From JBMNCQ01 sp049366715 (lineage in GTDB: Bacteria > Bacillota > Peptococcia > Peptococcales > BICA1-8), in contig JBMNCQ010000083.1 in NCBI GenBank assembly GCA_049366715.1, forward strand, positions 62,001 through 126,000: a stretch of 64,000 nucleotides of DNA, read 5' to 3'. The notes under the pieces were generated by a model, which saw only the letters and a program-made list of their open reading frames with translations, was not told where the DNA came from and ran no database searches. Position 1 is the stretch's first letter. Each line of letters begins with the position of its first letter. Shown one piece after another: positions 30,252 to 40,219 of this stretch. Made by a program: the position numbers and the translations under genes.

Positions 30252-32332
30252 ATAAAATATTGGTAATCGTTGAATCACCTGCCAAAGCGAAGACTATAGG
30301 GAAATTTTTAGGGAGTAAATATCAGGTAAAGGCCTCTTTGGGCCATATCAGAGATTTGCCGAAAAGTCAATTTGGTGTTGATGTAGATAAAGATTTTGCA
30401 GTTAAATACATAACGATCCGCGGTAAAGGGGAAATACTGCAGGAACTCAGAAATGCTGCAGGTAAAGCCGGTAAAGTACTGCTGGCACCTGACCCAGACA
30501 GGGAAGGTGAAGCGATTGCTTGGCATTTATTAAAAAGCCTCAAAATGAATGATAGCCAAAAATGCAGAATAGAATTTAATGAGATTACCAAAGAAGCAAT
30601 AAAAGAGGCAATTAAACATCCCCGTCAGATAGATTTTAACAGAGTCGACTCGCAACAGGCCAGAAGGGTTTTAGACAGGCTGGTTGGCTATAATCTGAGT
30701 CCTTTGTTATGGCGTAAAGTTAAGAAAGGATTAAGTGCGGGGAGGGTTCAATCCGTAGCGGTAAGATTGATCTGTGAGCGGGAAGAAGAGATTAAGGATT
30801 TTATCCCGGAGGAATACTGGTCTCTTCATGCAAAGTTTAAGCTCCCCAGTAAAAAATTGTTAGACGCTAAACTTACCAAGAAAGACGAACGGAAAGTTGA
30901 AATAAAGAATAAGGAAGAAATGGACCAAATTTTAGCCGATTTGAAAGGCAAAAAATATGCGGTAAAGCAGGTAAAGAAACAAAAGAAAAATCGTAATCCC
31001 GCTGCGCCTTTTACGACCAGCAGTCTCCAGCAGGAGGCTTATCGAAAGCTTAATTATACTGCCAAAAAAACCATGCGTATTGCTCAGCAGCTTTATGAAG
31101 GAATTGATCTTGGCACAGAAGGAACAGTCGGTTTAATTACTTATATCCGAACGGATTCTACCCGGATTTCGGAAACAGCTCAAAAAGAAGCGCAGGATTA
31201 TATTGTGGAGAAATATGGAAAACAATATCTGCCGGATAAACCCCGTCAGTTTAAAAACAAAGGAAATACGCAAAATGCCCATGAAGCGATCAGACCAACT
31301 TCCATAATGCGGGCTCCGGAGCAGATCAAAGGATTTCTCTCCAGGGATCAATTTAAGTTATATAAACTGATCTGGGAACGTTTTTTAGCAAGTCAGATGG
31401 CGCAAGCCATTATGGAACAAACAACAGTAATCATCACTGCTGACCGTTATACTTTTAACGCAGCGGGTTCGGTCGTTGTTTTTAAAGGCTTTATGGAAGT
31501 ATATGTTGAAGGCAAAGATGAAGAAGAAGAAGCTGAAGAACCGCTGGCGGAGGTTAATGAAGGCCAAAATTTGGCGCTTAATAAATTTGATCCTAAACAG
31601 CACTTTACCCAGCCGCCGGCCAGGTATACGGAAGCAACATTGGTTAAAACTCTGGAAGAAAAAGGCATAGGCAGGCCGAGTACTTATGCACCGATCATTG
31701 ATACGATTTTATCAAGAGGCTATGTTGTCAGGGAGGAGAAACAGTTTTTCCCTACGGAACTGGGATTTGTAGTTGTAGATTTATTAAAAGAATATTTCAA
31801 GGATATTGTAGATGTGGAGTTTACGGCCAGTTTAGAAGATAAACTGGATAAGGTTGAAGACGGAGATTTTTACTGGAAAGAAGTATTAAGAAATTTTTAT
31901 CAGGATTTTCAGAAGGAACTTGAATATGCGGAGCAGGAAATAAGTAAAATAGAAGTTCGGGATGAGGTCTCCGATGAGGTCTGTGATAAGTGCGGCAGGA
32001 ATTTTGTCATTAAATTTGGTCGTTTCGGCAAATTTTTAGCATGTCCGGGATTTCCCGACTGCAGAAATACCAAGCCCCTTCTGGAGGAAGTTGGCGTACA
32101 GTGCCCGATTTGCGAAGAGGGGAAGGTTGTGATCCGCAGAAGCAAAAAGGGGCGGACATTTTACGGTTGTGACCGTTATCCTAATTGTGATTTTGTCAGC
32201 TGGGATAAACCTTTAGCGGAGAAATGCCCCCAATGCGGCAGTTATCTTGTAGAGAAAAAAAGCCGTAATGGGAAGAGAAAAGTATGCAGCAAGAGTGGCT
32301 GTAATTATGAAGGGACAATGAAGGAGGAATAG
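30248..32332 (+). CDS. topA: DNA topoisomerase I
   Basis: A 694-residue type IA topoisomerase that relaxes negative supercoils. The Toprim domain has VIVESPAKAKTIGKFLG and DPDREGEAIAWHL; the catalytic Tyr is in GLITYIRTDSTRIS. Three C-terminal four-Cys zinc motifs follow (CDKC/CPGFPDC, CPIC/CDRYPNC, CPQC/CSKSGC). The TTG start overlaps the dprA stop; GGGGTGATT is the ribosome site. Confidence 0.95.
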   Translation: MNKILVIVESPAKAKTIGKFLGSKYQVKASLGHIRDLPKSQFGVDVDKDFAVKYITIRGKGEILQELRNAAGKAGKVLLAPDPDREGEAIAWHLLKSLKMNDSQKCRIEFNEITKEAIKEAIKHPRQIDFNRVDSQQARRVLDRLVGYNLSPLLWRKVKKGLSAGRVQSVAVRLICEREEEIKDFIPEEYWSLHAKFKLPSKKLLDAKLTKKDERKVEIKNKEEMDQILADLKGKKYAVKQVKKQKKNRNPAAPFTTSSLQQEAYRKLNYTAKKTMRIAQQLYEGIDLGTEGTVGLITYIRTDSTRISETAQKEAQDYIVEKYGKQYLPDKPRQFKNKGNTQNAHEAIRPTSIMRAPEQIKGFLSRDQFKLYKLIWERFLASQMAQAIMEQTTVIITADRYTFNAAGSVVVFKGFMEVYVEGKDEEEEAEEPLAEVNEGQNLALNKFDPKQHFTQPPARYTEATLVKTLEEKGIGRPSTYAPIIDTILSRGYVVREEKQFFPTELGFVVVDLLKEYFKDIVDVEFTASLEDKLDKVEDGDFYWKEVLRNFYQDFQKELEYAEQEISKIEVRDEVSDEVCDKCGRNFVIKFGRFGKFLACPGFPDCRNTKPLLEEVGVQCPICEEGKVVIRRSKKGRTFYGCDRYPNCDFVSWDKPLAEKCPQCGSYLVEKKSRNGKRKVCSKSGCNYEGTMKEE

Positions 32333-32337
32333 TAAAA

Positions 32338-33654
32338 GTGGTTGAACCCGGCATATCTGTAATCGGTGCAGGTTTAGCAGGATGTGAAGCTGCCTGGCAA
32401 ATCGCTCAGCAAGGAATTAAAGTTAATTTATTTGAAATGAGGCCCTACAAATCGACACCTGCCCATAAGACGGATTTGTTTGGAGAATTAGTATGTAGTA
32501 ATTCTTTGCGGGGAGCCGGCTTAGAAAATGCTGTAGGACTTTTAAAGGAAGAATTGAAAATTTGCGATTCTGTTTTTATGGAGTGTGCGGAAGAAAATAA
32601 GATTCCTGCCGGCGGTGCTTTAGCTGTTGATCGAGAAGGCTTTGCCCTTTCTTTAACCAAGAAGGTCGGCGAGCATCCTTTAATTACGGTTTACAGGCAG
32701 GAAGTTGCCTATCTGGAGAAGGATGTCACTTATATTATCGCTACCGGACCGCTAACCGACGGCCTGATGGCGGAAACAATAAAAAAGCTGACCGGAGAAG
32801 ACTATTTTTATTTTTATGATGCAGCTGCTCCTATTATAAATGCCGATTCTCTCAATTATCAAAAGGTTTTCTGGGCTTCGCGCTATAATAAAGGCGATGC
32901 CGACTATCTCAACTGTCCTCTGACCAGGGAAGAATATCTAAGATTTTATACAGAATTAGTAAATGCCGAGCTGCATCCTATGGAGAACTTTGAACGGCAG
33001 ATATTTTTTGAAGGCTGTATGCCGGTGGAAGAAATGGCCGCCAGAGGCAAAGATACCATAAGGTTTGGGCCCCTCAAGCCTGTTGGTATAATTGATCCCC
33101 TCACAGGCGGGCAGCCTTATGCGGTTGTGCAGTTAAGAAGAGACAATAAGGAAGGGACCCTTTTAAATATGGTCGGATTTCAAACAAGATTAAAATGGGG
33201 CGAGCAAAAGAGGGTGTTTTCGCTAATCCCGGGGCTGGAAAATGCAGAATTTGTGCGTTACGGAGTCATGCACCGTAATACTTTTATCAATTCTCCTAAA
33301 TTATTGCTCCCCACCGGACAATTAAAGCAAGACAGCAATGTTTTTCTGGCGGGACAAATTACTGGCGTTGAAGGATATGTTGAATCTGCTGCCGGAGGTC
33401 TGGTAGCCGGCATAAATGCCGGGAGGCACCTATTAAAGAAAGAACCTTTGATTTTTCCTGCCGAAACGGCAATAGGAAGTCTAATGCGGTACATTACCAG
33501 CGCTGAAAGCAGGTCTTTCCAGCCTATGAATATTAATTTTGGCCTGCTGCCTTCTTTAGCTCAAAAAATCCGGGATAAACGGGAAAAAAATAAGCAAATA
33601 GCCCAACGGGCCTTAGATTCTTTAAGGAAGTTTAAAAAGGAGAGAGAGGCGTGA
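32338..33654 (+). CDS. trmFO: tRNA uracil-54 C5-methyltransferase TrmFO (folate/FAD dependent)
   Basis: A 438-residue flavoprotein that forms ribothymidine at position 54 of tRNA with methylenetetrahydrofolate. The FAD motif is VIGAGLAGCEAAWQIAQQG; LVCSNSLRGA and FLAGQITGVEGYVESAAGGL are typical of the family. GTG start with AAGGAGGAATAG upstream, six bases after topA. Its TGA overlaps the GTG of xerC. Confidence 0.94.
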   Translation: MVEPGISVIGAGLAGCEAAWQIAQQGIKVNLFEMRPYKSTPAHKTDLFGELVCSNSLRGAGLENAVGLLKEELKICDSVFMECAEENKIPAGGALAVDREGFALSLTKKVGEHPLITVYRQEVAYLEKDVTYIIATGPLTDGLMAETIKKLTGEDYFYFYDAAAPIINADSLNYQKVFWASRYNKGDADYLNCPLTREEYLRFYTELVNAELHPMENFERQIFFEGCMPVEEMAARGKDTIRFGPLKPVGIIDPLTGGQPYAVVQLRRDNKEGTLLNMVGFQTRLKWGEQKRVFSLIPGLENAEFVRYGVMHRNTFINSPKLLLPTGQLKQDSNVFLAGQITGVEGYVESAAGGLVAGINAGRHLLKKEPLIFPAETAIGSLMRYITSAESRSFQPMNINFGLLPSLAQKIRDKREKNKQIAQRALDSLRKFKKEREA

Positions 33655-34547
33655 AGAGGGATTGTTCTAAAATGGTGGATGATTTTCTGGACTTTCTTTT
33701 AGTAGAAAAAGGATATTCATTCCATACTTTTACCGCTTATCGTAATGATATCAGGCAGTTTTTAAATTTTTTCGGTGATGACCAGGATCTTCTGGAAATA
33801 AATTATTTAGATATTCGCAAATACCTGGGTGCTTTACAACAGAAAAATTTGTGTAAAGCAAGTATAGCCAGGAAACTTACTGCTATCCGCACTTTCTATA
33901 AATATCTTAAGGGAAAGAAATATTTGACCAATAATCCTGCTGAAGCAATCAGTACCCCTAAAAAATCCAAAAAACTGCCGGTGGTTTTAACTCAGCAGGA
34001 TATGGAAAGAGTATTGAACGGTACTTTTCAAGAGAGGGATCCTCTGACTATTAGAGATAAAGGAATTTTCGAATTATTGTATAGTTCCGGATTACGGGTA
34101 GGTGAACTTGTTACGGTAAAAGCAACTGATCTTGATTTTCAATACGGATATTTGCGGGTAATGGGCAAAGGTAAGAAGGAAAGAATAGTGCCCATAGGCA
34201 CTAAAGCGGCAGCGGCATTAAAAGATTATCTGTCTTTGAGCAGACCGTTATTGACAACGGATAAAACGACAGATATACTTTTTGTAAATTATCAAGGAAA
34301 GGGTTTAACGACCAGGGGAATAAGGTATATAATAGACAAATATCTGGATACCTTTGCTTTAAGGGCAAAAGTGAGCCCCCACGTTTTCAGGCATTCCTTT
34401 GCCACCCACTTGTTAGATAATGGTGCCGACATCCGGGTTGTTCAAGATTTACTCGGGCATGTTAATTTATCAACAACGCAAATTTATACCCATGTCTCCA
34501 AGAGCAGGATTCACCAAATATATAAAAAAGCCCATCCGCGGGCTTAA
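33651..34547 (+). CDS. xerC: Tyrosine recombinase XerC (CodV)
   Basis: A 298-residue site-specific recombinase for chromosome dimer resolution. The N-terminal SAM-like domain (DFLDFLLVEKGYS) is followed by the catalytic domain with Arg (YSSGLRVGELV), the His-x-x-Arg box (SPHVFRHSFATHLLDNG), LLGHVNLSTTQIYTHVS with the nucleophilic Tyr, all intact. Position between trmFO and hslV is the Bacillus codV arrangement, so this is the housekeeping recombinase and not a phage integrase. Confidence 0.93.
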   Translation: MKRDCSKMVDDFLDFLLVEKGYSFHTFTAYRNDIRQFLNFFGDDQDLLEINYLDIRKYLGALQQKNLCKASIARKLTAIRTFYKYLKGKKYLTNNPAEAISTPKKSKKLPVVLTQQDMERVLNGTFQERDPLTIRDKGIFELLYSSGLRVGELVTVKATDLDFQYGYLRVMGKGKKERIVPIGTKAAAALKDYLSLSRPLLTTDKTTDILFVNYQGKGLTTRGIRYIIDKYLDTFALRAKVSPHVFRHSFATHLLDNGADIRVVQDLLGHVNLSTTQIYTHVSKSRIHQIYKKAHPRA

Positions 34548-34558
34548 GGGGGTATCTA

Positions 34559-35095
34559 TTGGATATGTTTCATGCCACAACGATTATAGCAGTGCAGAAA
34601 GATTCCCGCATAGCTATAGCAGGTGACGGACAGGTTACTTTCGGCCAAAATACGATTATGAAACATCAAGCCCAAAAAGTGAGAAAGTTATTTAATGGCA
34701 AAGTATTGGCAGGTTTTGCTGGTTCTGTGGCGGATGCCTTTACTTTATTTGAAAAATTTGAAGGAAAAATAGAAGAAAATCATGGTAATTTAAAAAAAGC
34801 TGCTGTAGAGCTTGCTAAAGAGTGGCGTTCCGACAGGGTGCTGCGCAAATTAGAAGCCATGCTGATTGTTGCCGATCGGGAAACAATTTTGGTTTTATCG
34901 GGAAACGGCGAGGTAATAGAACCTGATGACGGTGTGGTTGCCATAGGTTCGGGCGGTTCTTATGCCCTGGCGGCAGCCAAAGCTCTCAAGGAGAACACAG
35001 AATTAGAAGCAAAGGTTATTGCCGCTAAAGCTATGGAAATTGCCGCATCAATCTGTGTTTATACAAATAATAATATAACGGTAGAAGAGTTATAG
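34559..35095 (+). CDS. hslV: ATP-dependent protease subunit HslV (ClpQ)
   Basis: A 178-residue proteasome-like peptidase. It reads FHATTIIAVQKD then AIAGDGQVTFGQNTIMKH, with the catalytic N-terminal Thr exposed after processing in the HATT segment. TTG 34559 is taken as start because AAGGGGG is 6 bases upstream and the resulting N-terminus parallels Bacillus ClpQ; ATG 34565 is possible. It works with HslU encoded 11 bases downstream. Confidence 0.93.
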   Translation: MDMFHATTIIAVQKDSRIAIAGDGQVTFGQNTIMKHQAQKVRKLFNGKVLAGFAGSVADAFTLFEKFEGKIEENHGNLKKAAVELAKEWRSDRVLRKLEAMLIVADRETILVLSGNGEVIEPDDGVVAIGSGGSYALAAAKALKENTELEAKVIAAKAMEIAASICVYTNNNITVEEL

Positions 35096-35106
35096 GAGGG
35101 GTTGAA

Positions 35107-36507
35107 GTGGAAAATCTTACACCTCAGGAGATCGTTAAAGAGCTCGATAAATATATTATTGGTCAGAATAAAGCCAAAAAAAGTGTGGCCATCGCCTTAA
35201 GAAACCGATATCGCAGAAGTCAGTTACCGGAAGAAATACAAGAGGAAATCAGCCCGAAAAATATTATTATGATTGGTCCCACCGGAGTGGGTAAAACAGA
35301 AATCGCCAGACGCTTAGCTAAATTGGTCAAAGCGCCCTTTGTCAAAATAGAAGCGACTAAGTTCACGGAGATTGGTTATGTAGGCAGAGATGTGGAATCA
35401 ATGATCAGGGATTTGGTAGAAGTTGCGGTAAGAATGGTTAACCAGCAAAAAACAGAAGAAGTAAAAATTAAAGCGGCGGAACTCGCCGAAGAGAGGCTCC
35501 TGGATATTTTAGCGCCTTTACCGGAAAAAAAGACCAAGATATATAATCCCTTAGAAGCTTTTTTTGGAAAAAATGATAATAATGAAGGGGAAACTGAACT
35601 TAACGAGAAAGAAGAAGAAAGAACATTACGGGAGAAAAGAGCTATTGTGAAAGAAAAACTCCGCCGGTATGAACTGGAAGAGGAATATGTAGAAATTGAG
35701 GTTACCGAGGATACGCAACAAATGGCCAATATGTTTTCCAACCTGGGAATGGATGAAGTAGGAATGAATTTCAATGAAATATTCAGCAACTTCCTGCCTA
35801 AAAAAACGAAAAAACACCGCACGAAAGTCAGTAAAGCCCGCACAATTCTGACTCAGGAGGAAGCACAGAAGCTCATAGATATTGAACAGGTTAAGCAAGA
35901 AGCGATCAAACTTGCAGAAAATGCAGGGATAATTTTTTTGGATGAAATCGATAAAATAGCGGCCAAAAGTGGTAATCAGGGCCCCGATATCTCCCGGGAG
36001 GGTGTCCAAAGAGATATTCTTCCTATTGTTGAAGGTAGTACAATAACCACCAAATATGGTAATATTAAGACCGACCATATTTTATTTATCGCTGCCGGAG
36101 CATTCCATTTAGTGAAACCGGCGGATTTAATACCGGAGCTGCAAGGGAGATTCCCCATCAGAGTGGAATTAGAGAGCTTAACCCAGGAAGATTTGCAGAG
36201 AATATTACTGGAACCTGATAATTCGTTGATAAAACAGTATTCCTATTTATTAAAAACGGAAGGAATTTCTTTAGAATTTACTGAAAATGCTATTGATGAA
36301 ATTGCGGATATTGCGTATACTGTAAACGACCAGACTGAAAATATAGGTGCCAGAAGGCTGCACACCATACTGGAAAAACTACTGGAGGATATTTTGTTTA
36401 CGGCTACGGAATTAAATATTGATCAGGTAATTATTGATAAAGAATATGTACAGAATAGCTTAAAAGATATTGTTGTTAGTAAAGATTTAAGCAGATATAT
36501 ATTATAA
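35107..36507 (+). CDS. hslU: ATP-dependent protease ATPase subunit HslU (ClpY)
   Basis: A 466-residue AAA+ unfoldase. Walker A is GPTGVGKTEIARR, Walker B IIFLDEIDKIA, and the charged, insertion-rich I domain occupies ~110-250. The GYVGRD pore loop and the C-terminal ARRLHTILEKLLEDI region are typical. GTG start behind TAGGAGGGG. It partners with HslV. Confidence 0.95.
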   Translation: MENLTPQEIVKELDKYIIGQNKAKKSVAIALRNRYRRSQLPEEIQEEISPKNIIMIGPTGVGKTEIARRLAKLVKAPFVKIEATKFTEIGYVGRDVESMIRDLVEVAVRMVNQQKTEEVKIKAAELAEERLLDILAPLPEKKTKIYNPLEAFFGKNDNNEGETELNEKEEERTLREKRAIVKEKLRRYELEEEYVEIEVTEDTQQMANMFSNLGMDEVGMNFNEIFSNFLPKKTKKHRTKVSKARTILTQEEAQKLIDIEQVKQEAIKLAENAGIIFLDEIDKIAAKSGNQGPDISREGVQRDILPIVEGSTITTKYGNIKTDHILFIAAGAFHLVKPADLIPELQGRFPIRVELESLTQEDLQRILLEPDNSLIKQYSYLLKTEGISLEFTENAIDEIADIAYTVNDQTENIGARRLHTILEKLLEDILFTATELNIDQVIIDKEYVQNSLKDIVVSKDLSRYIL

Positions 36508-36537
36508 GAGCTCTAATAAAGAAAGGAGGAATAAATA

Positions 36538-37317
36538 TTGAAAACACTTTTAGAAAAAACCCGTACTTTGAATAGACTGCTGCAAAAAAGTGCAGGTCAT
36601 CCAGTAGATTTTAAAGAAATTGCAAGAGTATTATCTAATATGATTGACTGCAATGCATATATTGTCGGTAGAAGAGGAAAAATCCTAGGATATGCTTTTG
36701 TGGAAGGTTTTCAATGTGAAACAATTGAGGAAATAATCAGCCAGAGCGAAAGGTTCCCGGAAGATTATAATGAAAATCTTTTGAGGACTACCCAAACACT
36801 GGCTAACATTAAATCTGGTGCTAACAAATGTGTGTTTGAAGGGCCGCTGGGGTGTGAGTTCGGCGGGAAAATATCAACAATTGTACCGATCATGGGCGGT
36901 GGTGAGCGACAGGGAAGCTTGCTTCTTGCCAAGTTTAATGATGAATTTACCGAATCTGATTTAATTTTAGCCGAATATGGTGTGACGGTTGTGGGCATGG
37001 AAATTTTGCGGGCCAAGACGGAAAAAATTGAAGAAGAGGCCAGACGAAAGGCTGCAGTGCAAATAGCCATCGGGACATTATCTTATTCGGAACTGGAGGC
37101 TATCGAGCATATTTTTGCAGAATTAGAGGGTTCCGAAGGCCTGCTGGTTGCCAGTAAAATAGCGGATCGTGTTGGGATTACCAGGTCTGTAATTGTTAAT
37201 GCGTTAAGAAAGTTTGAGAGCGCAGGGGTAATTGAATCAAAGTCCTTAGGCATGAAGGGCACCTATATCAGGGTATTAAATGAAAATCTCTTGGATGAAC
37301 TGGAAAAGCTTAAATAG
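36538..37317 (+). CDS. codY: GTP/branched-chain amino-acid-sensing pleiotropic repressor CodY
   Basis: A 259-residue global regulator. The N-terminal GAF domain (LLEKTRTLNRLLQKS, then NMIDCNAYIVGRRGKILGY) binds isoleucine/valine. The C-terminal winged helix-turn-helix contains ASKIADRVGITRSVIVNALRKFE and LGMKGTYIRVLN. TTG start behind AAAGGAGGA. Following hslVU and preceding the flagellar operon is the Bacillus order. CodY may regulate flgB onward, but I saw no good match to its AATTTTCWGAAAATT box there. Confidence 0.95.
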   Translation: MKTLLEKTRTLNRLLQKSAGHPVDFKEIARVLSNMIDCNAYIVGRRGKILGYAFVEGFQCETIEEIISQSERFPEDYNENLLRTTQTLANIKSGANKCVFEGPLGCEFGGKISTIVPIMGGGERQGSLLLAKFNDEFTESDLILAEYGVTVVGMEILRAKTEKIEEEARRKAAVQIAIGTLSYSELEAIEHIFAELEGSEGLLVASKIADRVGITRSVIVNALRKFESAGVIESKSLGMKGTYIRVLNENLLDELEKLK

Positions 37318-37325
37318 CTAAATTT

Positions 37326-37355
37326 AAAACCTCGGTTATAACCGGGGTTTTATTT
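37326..37355 (+). terminator. Rho-independent terminator of codY
   Basis: AAAACCTCGGT pairs with ACCGGGGTTTT (one wobble) around TATA, then TATTTC. It separates codY from the fla/che operon, whose own promoter must lie in 37356-37456; no clear hexamers were found. Confidence 0.82.
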
Positions 37356-37471
37356 CATTTGGATTAAATTTACTTTAATTCTAAATGTCGAAAAGGGTTT
37401 TTATTTGGTCACATCGAATATAAAAAAAGAGAATTCCGCCAAAGTATGTCAAATTGGGAGGTGTTTTACAA

Positions 37472-37885
37472 TTGAAAGATATTTTAGCAAATCCGGTGAC
37501 GGATATTTTGCAGAAGTCCTTAGATGCGGCTTCATTAAGGCAAAGGGCAATTTCAAACAATATTTCTAATATCAATACTCCCAACTATAAAAGACAGTTA
37601 GTGAGCTTCGAAGAAGAATTAAGCAATTATCTGGAAAATCCCTCCGGGAAAATTCCTTTGAAAATCACTAACCCTAAGCATTTAAACTTCGTAAGACAAA
37701 ATTACGCAGATATTGACCCCCGGCTGGAAAGTGATAATGCCATTTTGCGAACCGATGGGAATAATGTTGATATTGATCTGGAATTGGCCGTTTTAGCTGA
37801 GAACATTGTTAAATTCAATACATTATCACAAACAATAGCCAAGAAGTTTTCCATGCTGAGTTCTGTGATCAGAGGAGGGAAGTAA
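37472..37885 (+). CDS. flgB: Flagellar basal-body rod protein FlgB
   Basis: A 137-residue proximal rod protein. The N-terminal rod motif reads LRQRAISNNISNINTPNYKR and the C-terminus FNTLSQTIAKKFSMLSSVIRGG. TTG 37472 is chosen because GGGAGGTG lies eight bases upstream; an earlier in-frame TTG (37454) precedes that site. It is the first gene of the fla/che operon. Confidence 0.93.
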   Translation: MKDILANPVTDILQKSLDAASLRQRAISNNISNINTPNYKRQLVSFEEELSNYLENPSGKIPLKITNPKHLNFVRQNYADIDPRLESDNAILRTDGNNVDIDLELAVLAENIVKFNTLSQTIAKKFSMLSSVIRGGK

Positions 37886-37889
37886 ATAA

Positions 37890-38330
37890 ATGTCACTTTT
37901 TTCAACTTTTAAAGTCAGTGCTTCGGGTTTATCTGCAGAAAGGCTGCGCATGGATGTTATTGCCGATAATATTTCTAATGCGGAAAGTACGAGAACACCG
38001 CAGGGCGGACCTTACCGCAGAAAACTTGTGGTTTTTTCCCCTTATAGAAGTTTTGAGAATACCTTGCGCAAAGAACTAAATTACCAGCAAGGCGTTAAGG
38101 TGGAAAAAATTGTTGAAGATAAAAAACCCTTTAAGCTTGTTTATGAACCTGAGCATCCTGATGCTATTCAGGAAGGCGAGGAAAAAGGATATGTACGAAT
38201 GCCCAATGTGGATATTGTGAAAGAAATGGTAGATATGATTAGTGCGACCAGAGCATATGAGGCAAACGTAACCGCTTTGAATGCTGCCAAATCCATGGCC
38301 TATAAGGCCTTGGAAATCAGTAAGAGTTAG
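37890..38330 (+). CDS. flgC: Flagellar basal-body rod protein FlgC
   Basis: A 146-residue proximal rod protein. It has the N-terminal SASGLSAERLRMDVIADNIS motif and the C-terminal DMISATRAYEANVTALNAAK motif that defines FlgC. AGAGGAGGGAAG precedes the ATG, four bases after flgB. Confidence 0.95.
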   Translation: MSLFSTFKVSASGLSAERLRMDVIADNISNAESTRTPQGGPYRRKLVVFSPYRSFENTLRKELNYQQGVKVEKIVEDKKPFKLVYEPEHPDAIQEGEEKGYVRMPNVDIVKEMVDMISATRAYEANVTALNAAKSMAYKALEISKS

Positions 38331-38350
38331 ATAAGAGAAGGGAGGTTGCT

Positions 38351-38641
38351 ATGAAAATCTTACCTGTACAACCATTTAATCACGATGCTGGCCTAAAATC
38401 ACTATCAACTAATCCGGAAGGCGGTTTTCAAGACTTTTTGAAAAATGCCCTCTCTGAAGTAAATAATTTGCAGTTGGATGCCGATAGCAAAGCTTTAGGC
38501 TTTTCCTCCGGTGTACCGGATATTGATGTACATGATGTTACCATTGGCCTGGAAAAAGCTCATTTAGCTTTACAGCTCACTATTGAAATAAGAAATAAAT
38601 TAGTTGAGGCATATCAGGAAGTAATGAGGATGCAAGTCTAA
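38351..38641 (+). CDS. fliE: Flagellar hook-basal body protein FliE
   Basis: A 96-residue protein linking the MS ring to the rod. Its second half carries the family pattern DVHDVTIGLEKAHLALQLTI and EIRNKLVEAYQEVMRMQV. Ribosome site GGGAGGTTG; 20 bases after flgC. Confidence 0.94.
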   Translation: MKILPVQPFNHDAGLKSLSTNPEGGFQDFLKNALSEVNNLQLDADSKALGFSSGVPDIDVHDVTIGLEKAHLALQLTIEIRNKLVEAYQEVMRMQV

Positions 38642-38665
38642 TTTAGATAGTATGAGGTGGATCTT

Positions 38666-40213
38666 GTGAATTTTTTGCAGCAGCTGCGGGAACAGATTAG
38701 TAATATATGGCGAAATCTTAATAAGCTACAGCGGATAGTGGTAGTCGGATCCTCATTATTGGTAGCTGGCGTGCTGATTTTTTCGTCTTTTCTTCTTAAT
38801 AAAACCAATTATGAACCCTTATATCCTGATTTGAACATAAACGACTCGGCCCTGATATCTGCTAAGCTAAAAGAAATGAAAGTTGATTACGATATTGGTG
38901 AAGACGGAACAACGATTTTAGTTCCCCAAAACCTCAAACACCAATTGCGTCTTGATCTTGCTAATCAGCTACCGCAAGGGGGAGTAATAGGTTTTGAAAG
39001 TTTCAACGAGACACGTTTCGGAGAGACGGATACCGATAAAAGGATAAGGTATCTGGCTGCTTTGCAAGGAGAGCTTACCCGGACTATTCAGGGAATGGCC
39101 GAGGTAGAGACTGCCAAAGTACATGTTGTCCTGCCGGAGGAAACGGTTTTTATAAGGGACAGCAAACCGGCCACCGCTTCGGTCTTATTGAAGCTTAAAC
39201 CGTATTCAACCATGGACCTGGCAAAGGTTAAGTCTATCGTTCTTTTCCTTTCTCATAGCGTAGAAGGTTTAGCCCCTGAAAATGTAACGGTTATTGATGT
39301 TTACGGTAATCTGCTTTCTGATGGTATTAACGAAGAATCCGGTGAACTGGTCAGTGCAAAATTAACGATAAATCAGATGGAAATTAAAAAACAATATGAA
39401 GACGGTTTATCCAAGTCGTTGCAATCCATGCTGGAAAAAGTAATGGGGCAGGGGAGAGCCGTTGTGAGAGCCAGTGCTGAAATGGATTTTGATCAGGTTG
39501 AAACAAGCCGGGAAGAATTCGGTGATAAAGTATTAAGAAGTGAACAAATAAGAGAAGAATCTTCTGAAGGTACGACTAATCCTGATTCCGGAGTTGCCGG
39601 GTCAGAGAGCAATTTAACCGATGCGATTAGTTATCAAAATGCCGAATCCGGCGAAACCAGCACAGAGAGTTCCGAAGCTATCCGGAATTATGAAATAAAC
39701 AAATCTACCGAAACCCGGAAGAAAGCTCCGGGTGAAATAAAAAGGTTATCCGTTGCGGTTATCATAGACGGACAATTAACGACTGATGAAGAATCGAATA
39801 TTCGGAATATTATTGCTGGTGCAGCGGGTATTAATGAAGCCAGAGACGACTCGATAGAAATTACCAGCCTGCCTTTTAATACGCAAGATTACAGTAACCT
39901 GCAGGAACAAATGGACAGGGAAATTTCCCGTCAGAATATGATGGAATTAGTTAAATACGGGGTTTTAGGATTAGGCATTTTAGCTATGTTTGCCGTTGTA
40001 TTTTTACTTTTGCGCAGGAGTGTAAGCAGAGCAGTACAGCCGCAGGTTACCTCGCAACAATTAGCTCCTAAAGCGGAGGATGTTTATAATAATCTGAGCC
40101 CTGAGGAACAAGAAAAAATAGAAGTACAGAAGCGAATTGAAAAAATTGCTAAAACGCAGCCTGAAAACGTAGCGAAAGTCGTAAAAACATGGTTAGCAGA
40201 GGATTCGAGGTGA
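38666..40213 (+). CDS. fliF: Flagellar MS-ring protein FliF
   Basis: A 515-residue membrane ring protein. GTG 38666 fits GAGGTGG (38653-38659); the earlier GTG 38657 overlaps that site. Two transmembrane segments flank the extracytoplasmic ring-building domains: IVVVGSSLLVAGVLIFSSFLL near the start and YGVLGLGILAMFAVVFLLL near residue 430. The conserved FETDTDKRIRYLAALQGEL-like region and AKVHVVLPEE are present, and the acidic C-terminus (EKIAKTQPENVAKVVKTWL) is the FliG-binding tail. Confidence 0.95.
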   Translation: MNFLQQLREQISNIWRNLNKLQRIVVVGSSLLVAGVLIFSSFLLNKTNYEPLYPDLNINDSALISAKLKEMKVDYDIGEDGTTILVPQNLKHQLRLDLANQLPQGGVIGFESFNETRFGETDTDKRIRYLAALQGELTRTIQGMAEVETAKVHVVLPEETVFIRDSKPATASVLLKLKPYSTMDLAKVKSIVLFLSHSVEGLAPENVTVIDVYGNLLSDGINEESGELVSAKLTINQMEIKKQYEDGLSKSLQSMLEKVMGQGRAVVRASAEMDFDQVETSREEFGDKVLRSEQIREESSEGTTNPDSGVAGSESNLTDAISYQNAESGETSTESSEAIRNYEINKSTETRKKAPGEIKRLSVAVIIDGQLTTDEESNIRNIIAGAAGINEARDDSIEITSLPFNTQDYSNLQEQMDREISRQNMMELVKYGVLGLGILAMFAVVFLLLRRSVSRAVQPQVTSQQLAPKAEDVYNNLSPEEQEKIEVQKRIEKIAKTQPENVAKVVKTWLAEDSR

Positions 40214-40219
40214 TGGTGG

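Noticed and set aside
33651..34547. Phage or island integrase
   Set aside because: Length, motifs and position between trmFO and hslV identify the housekeeping XerC/CodV recombinase.
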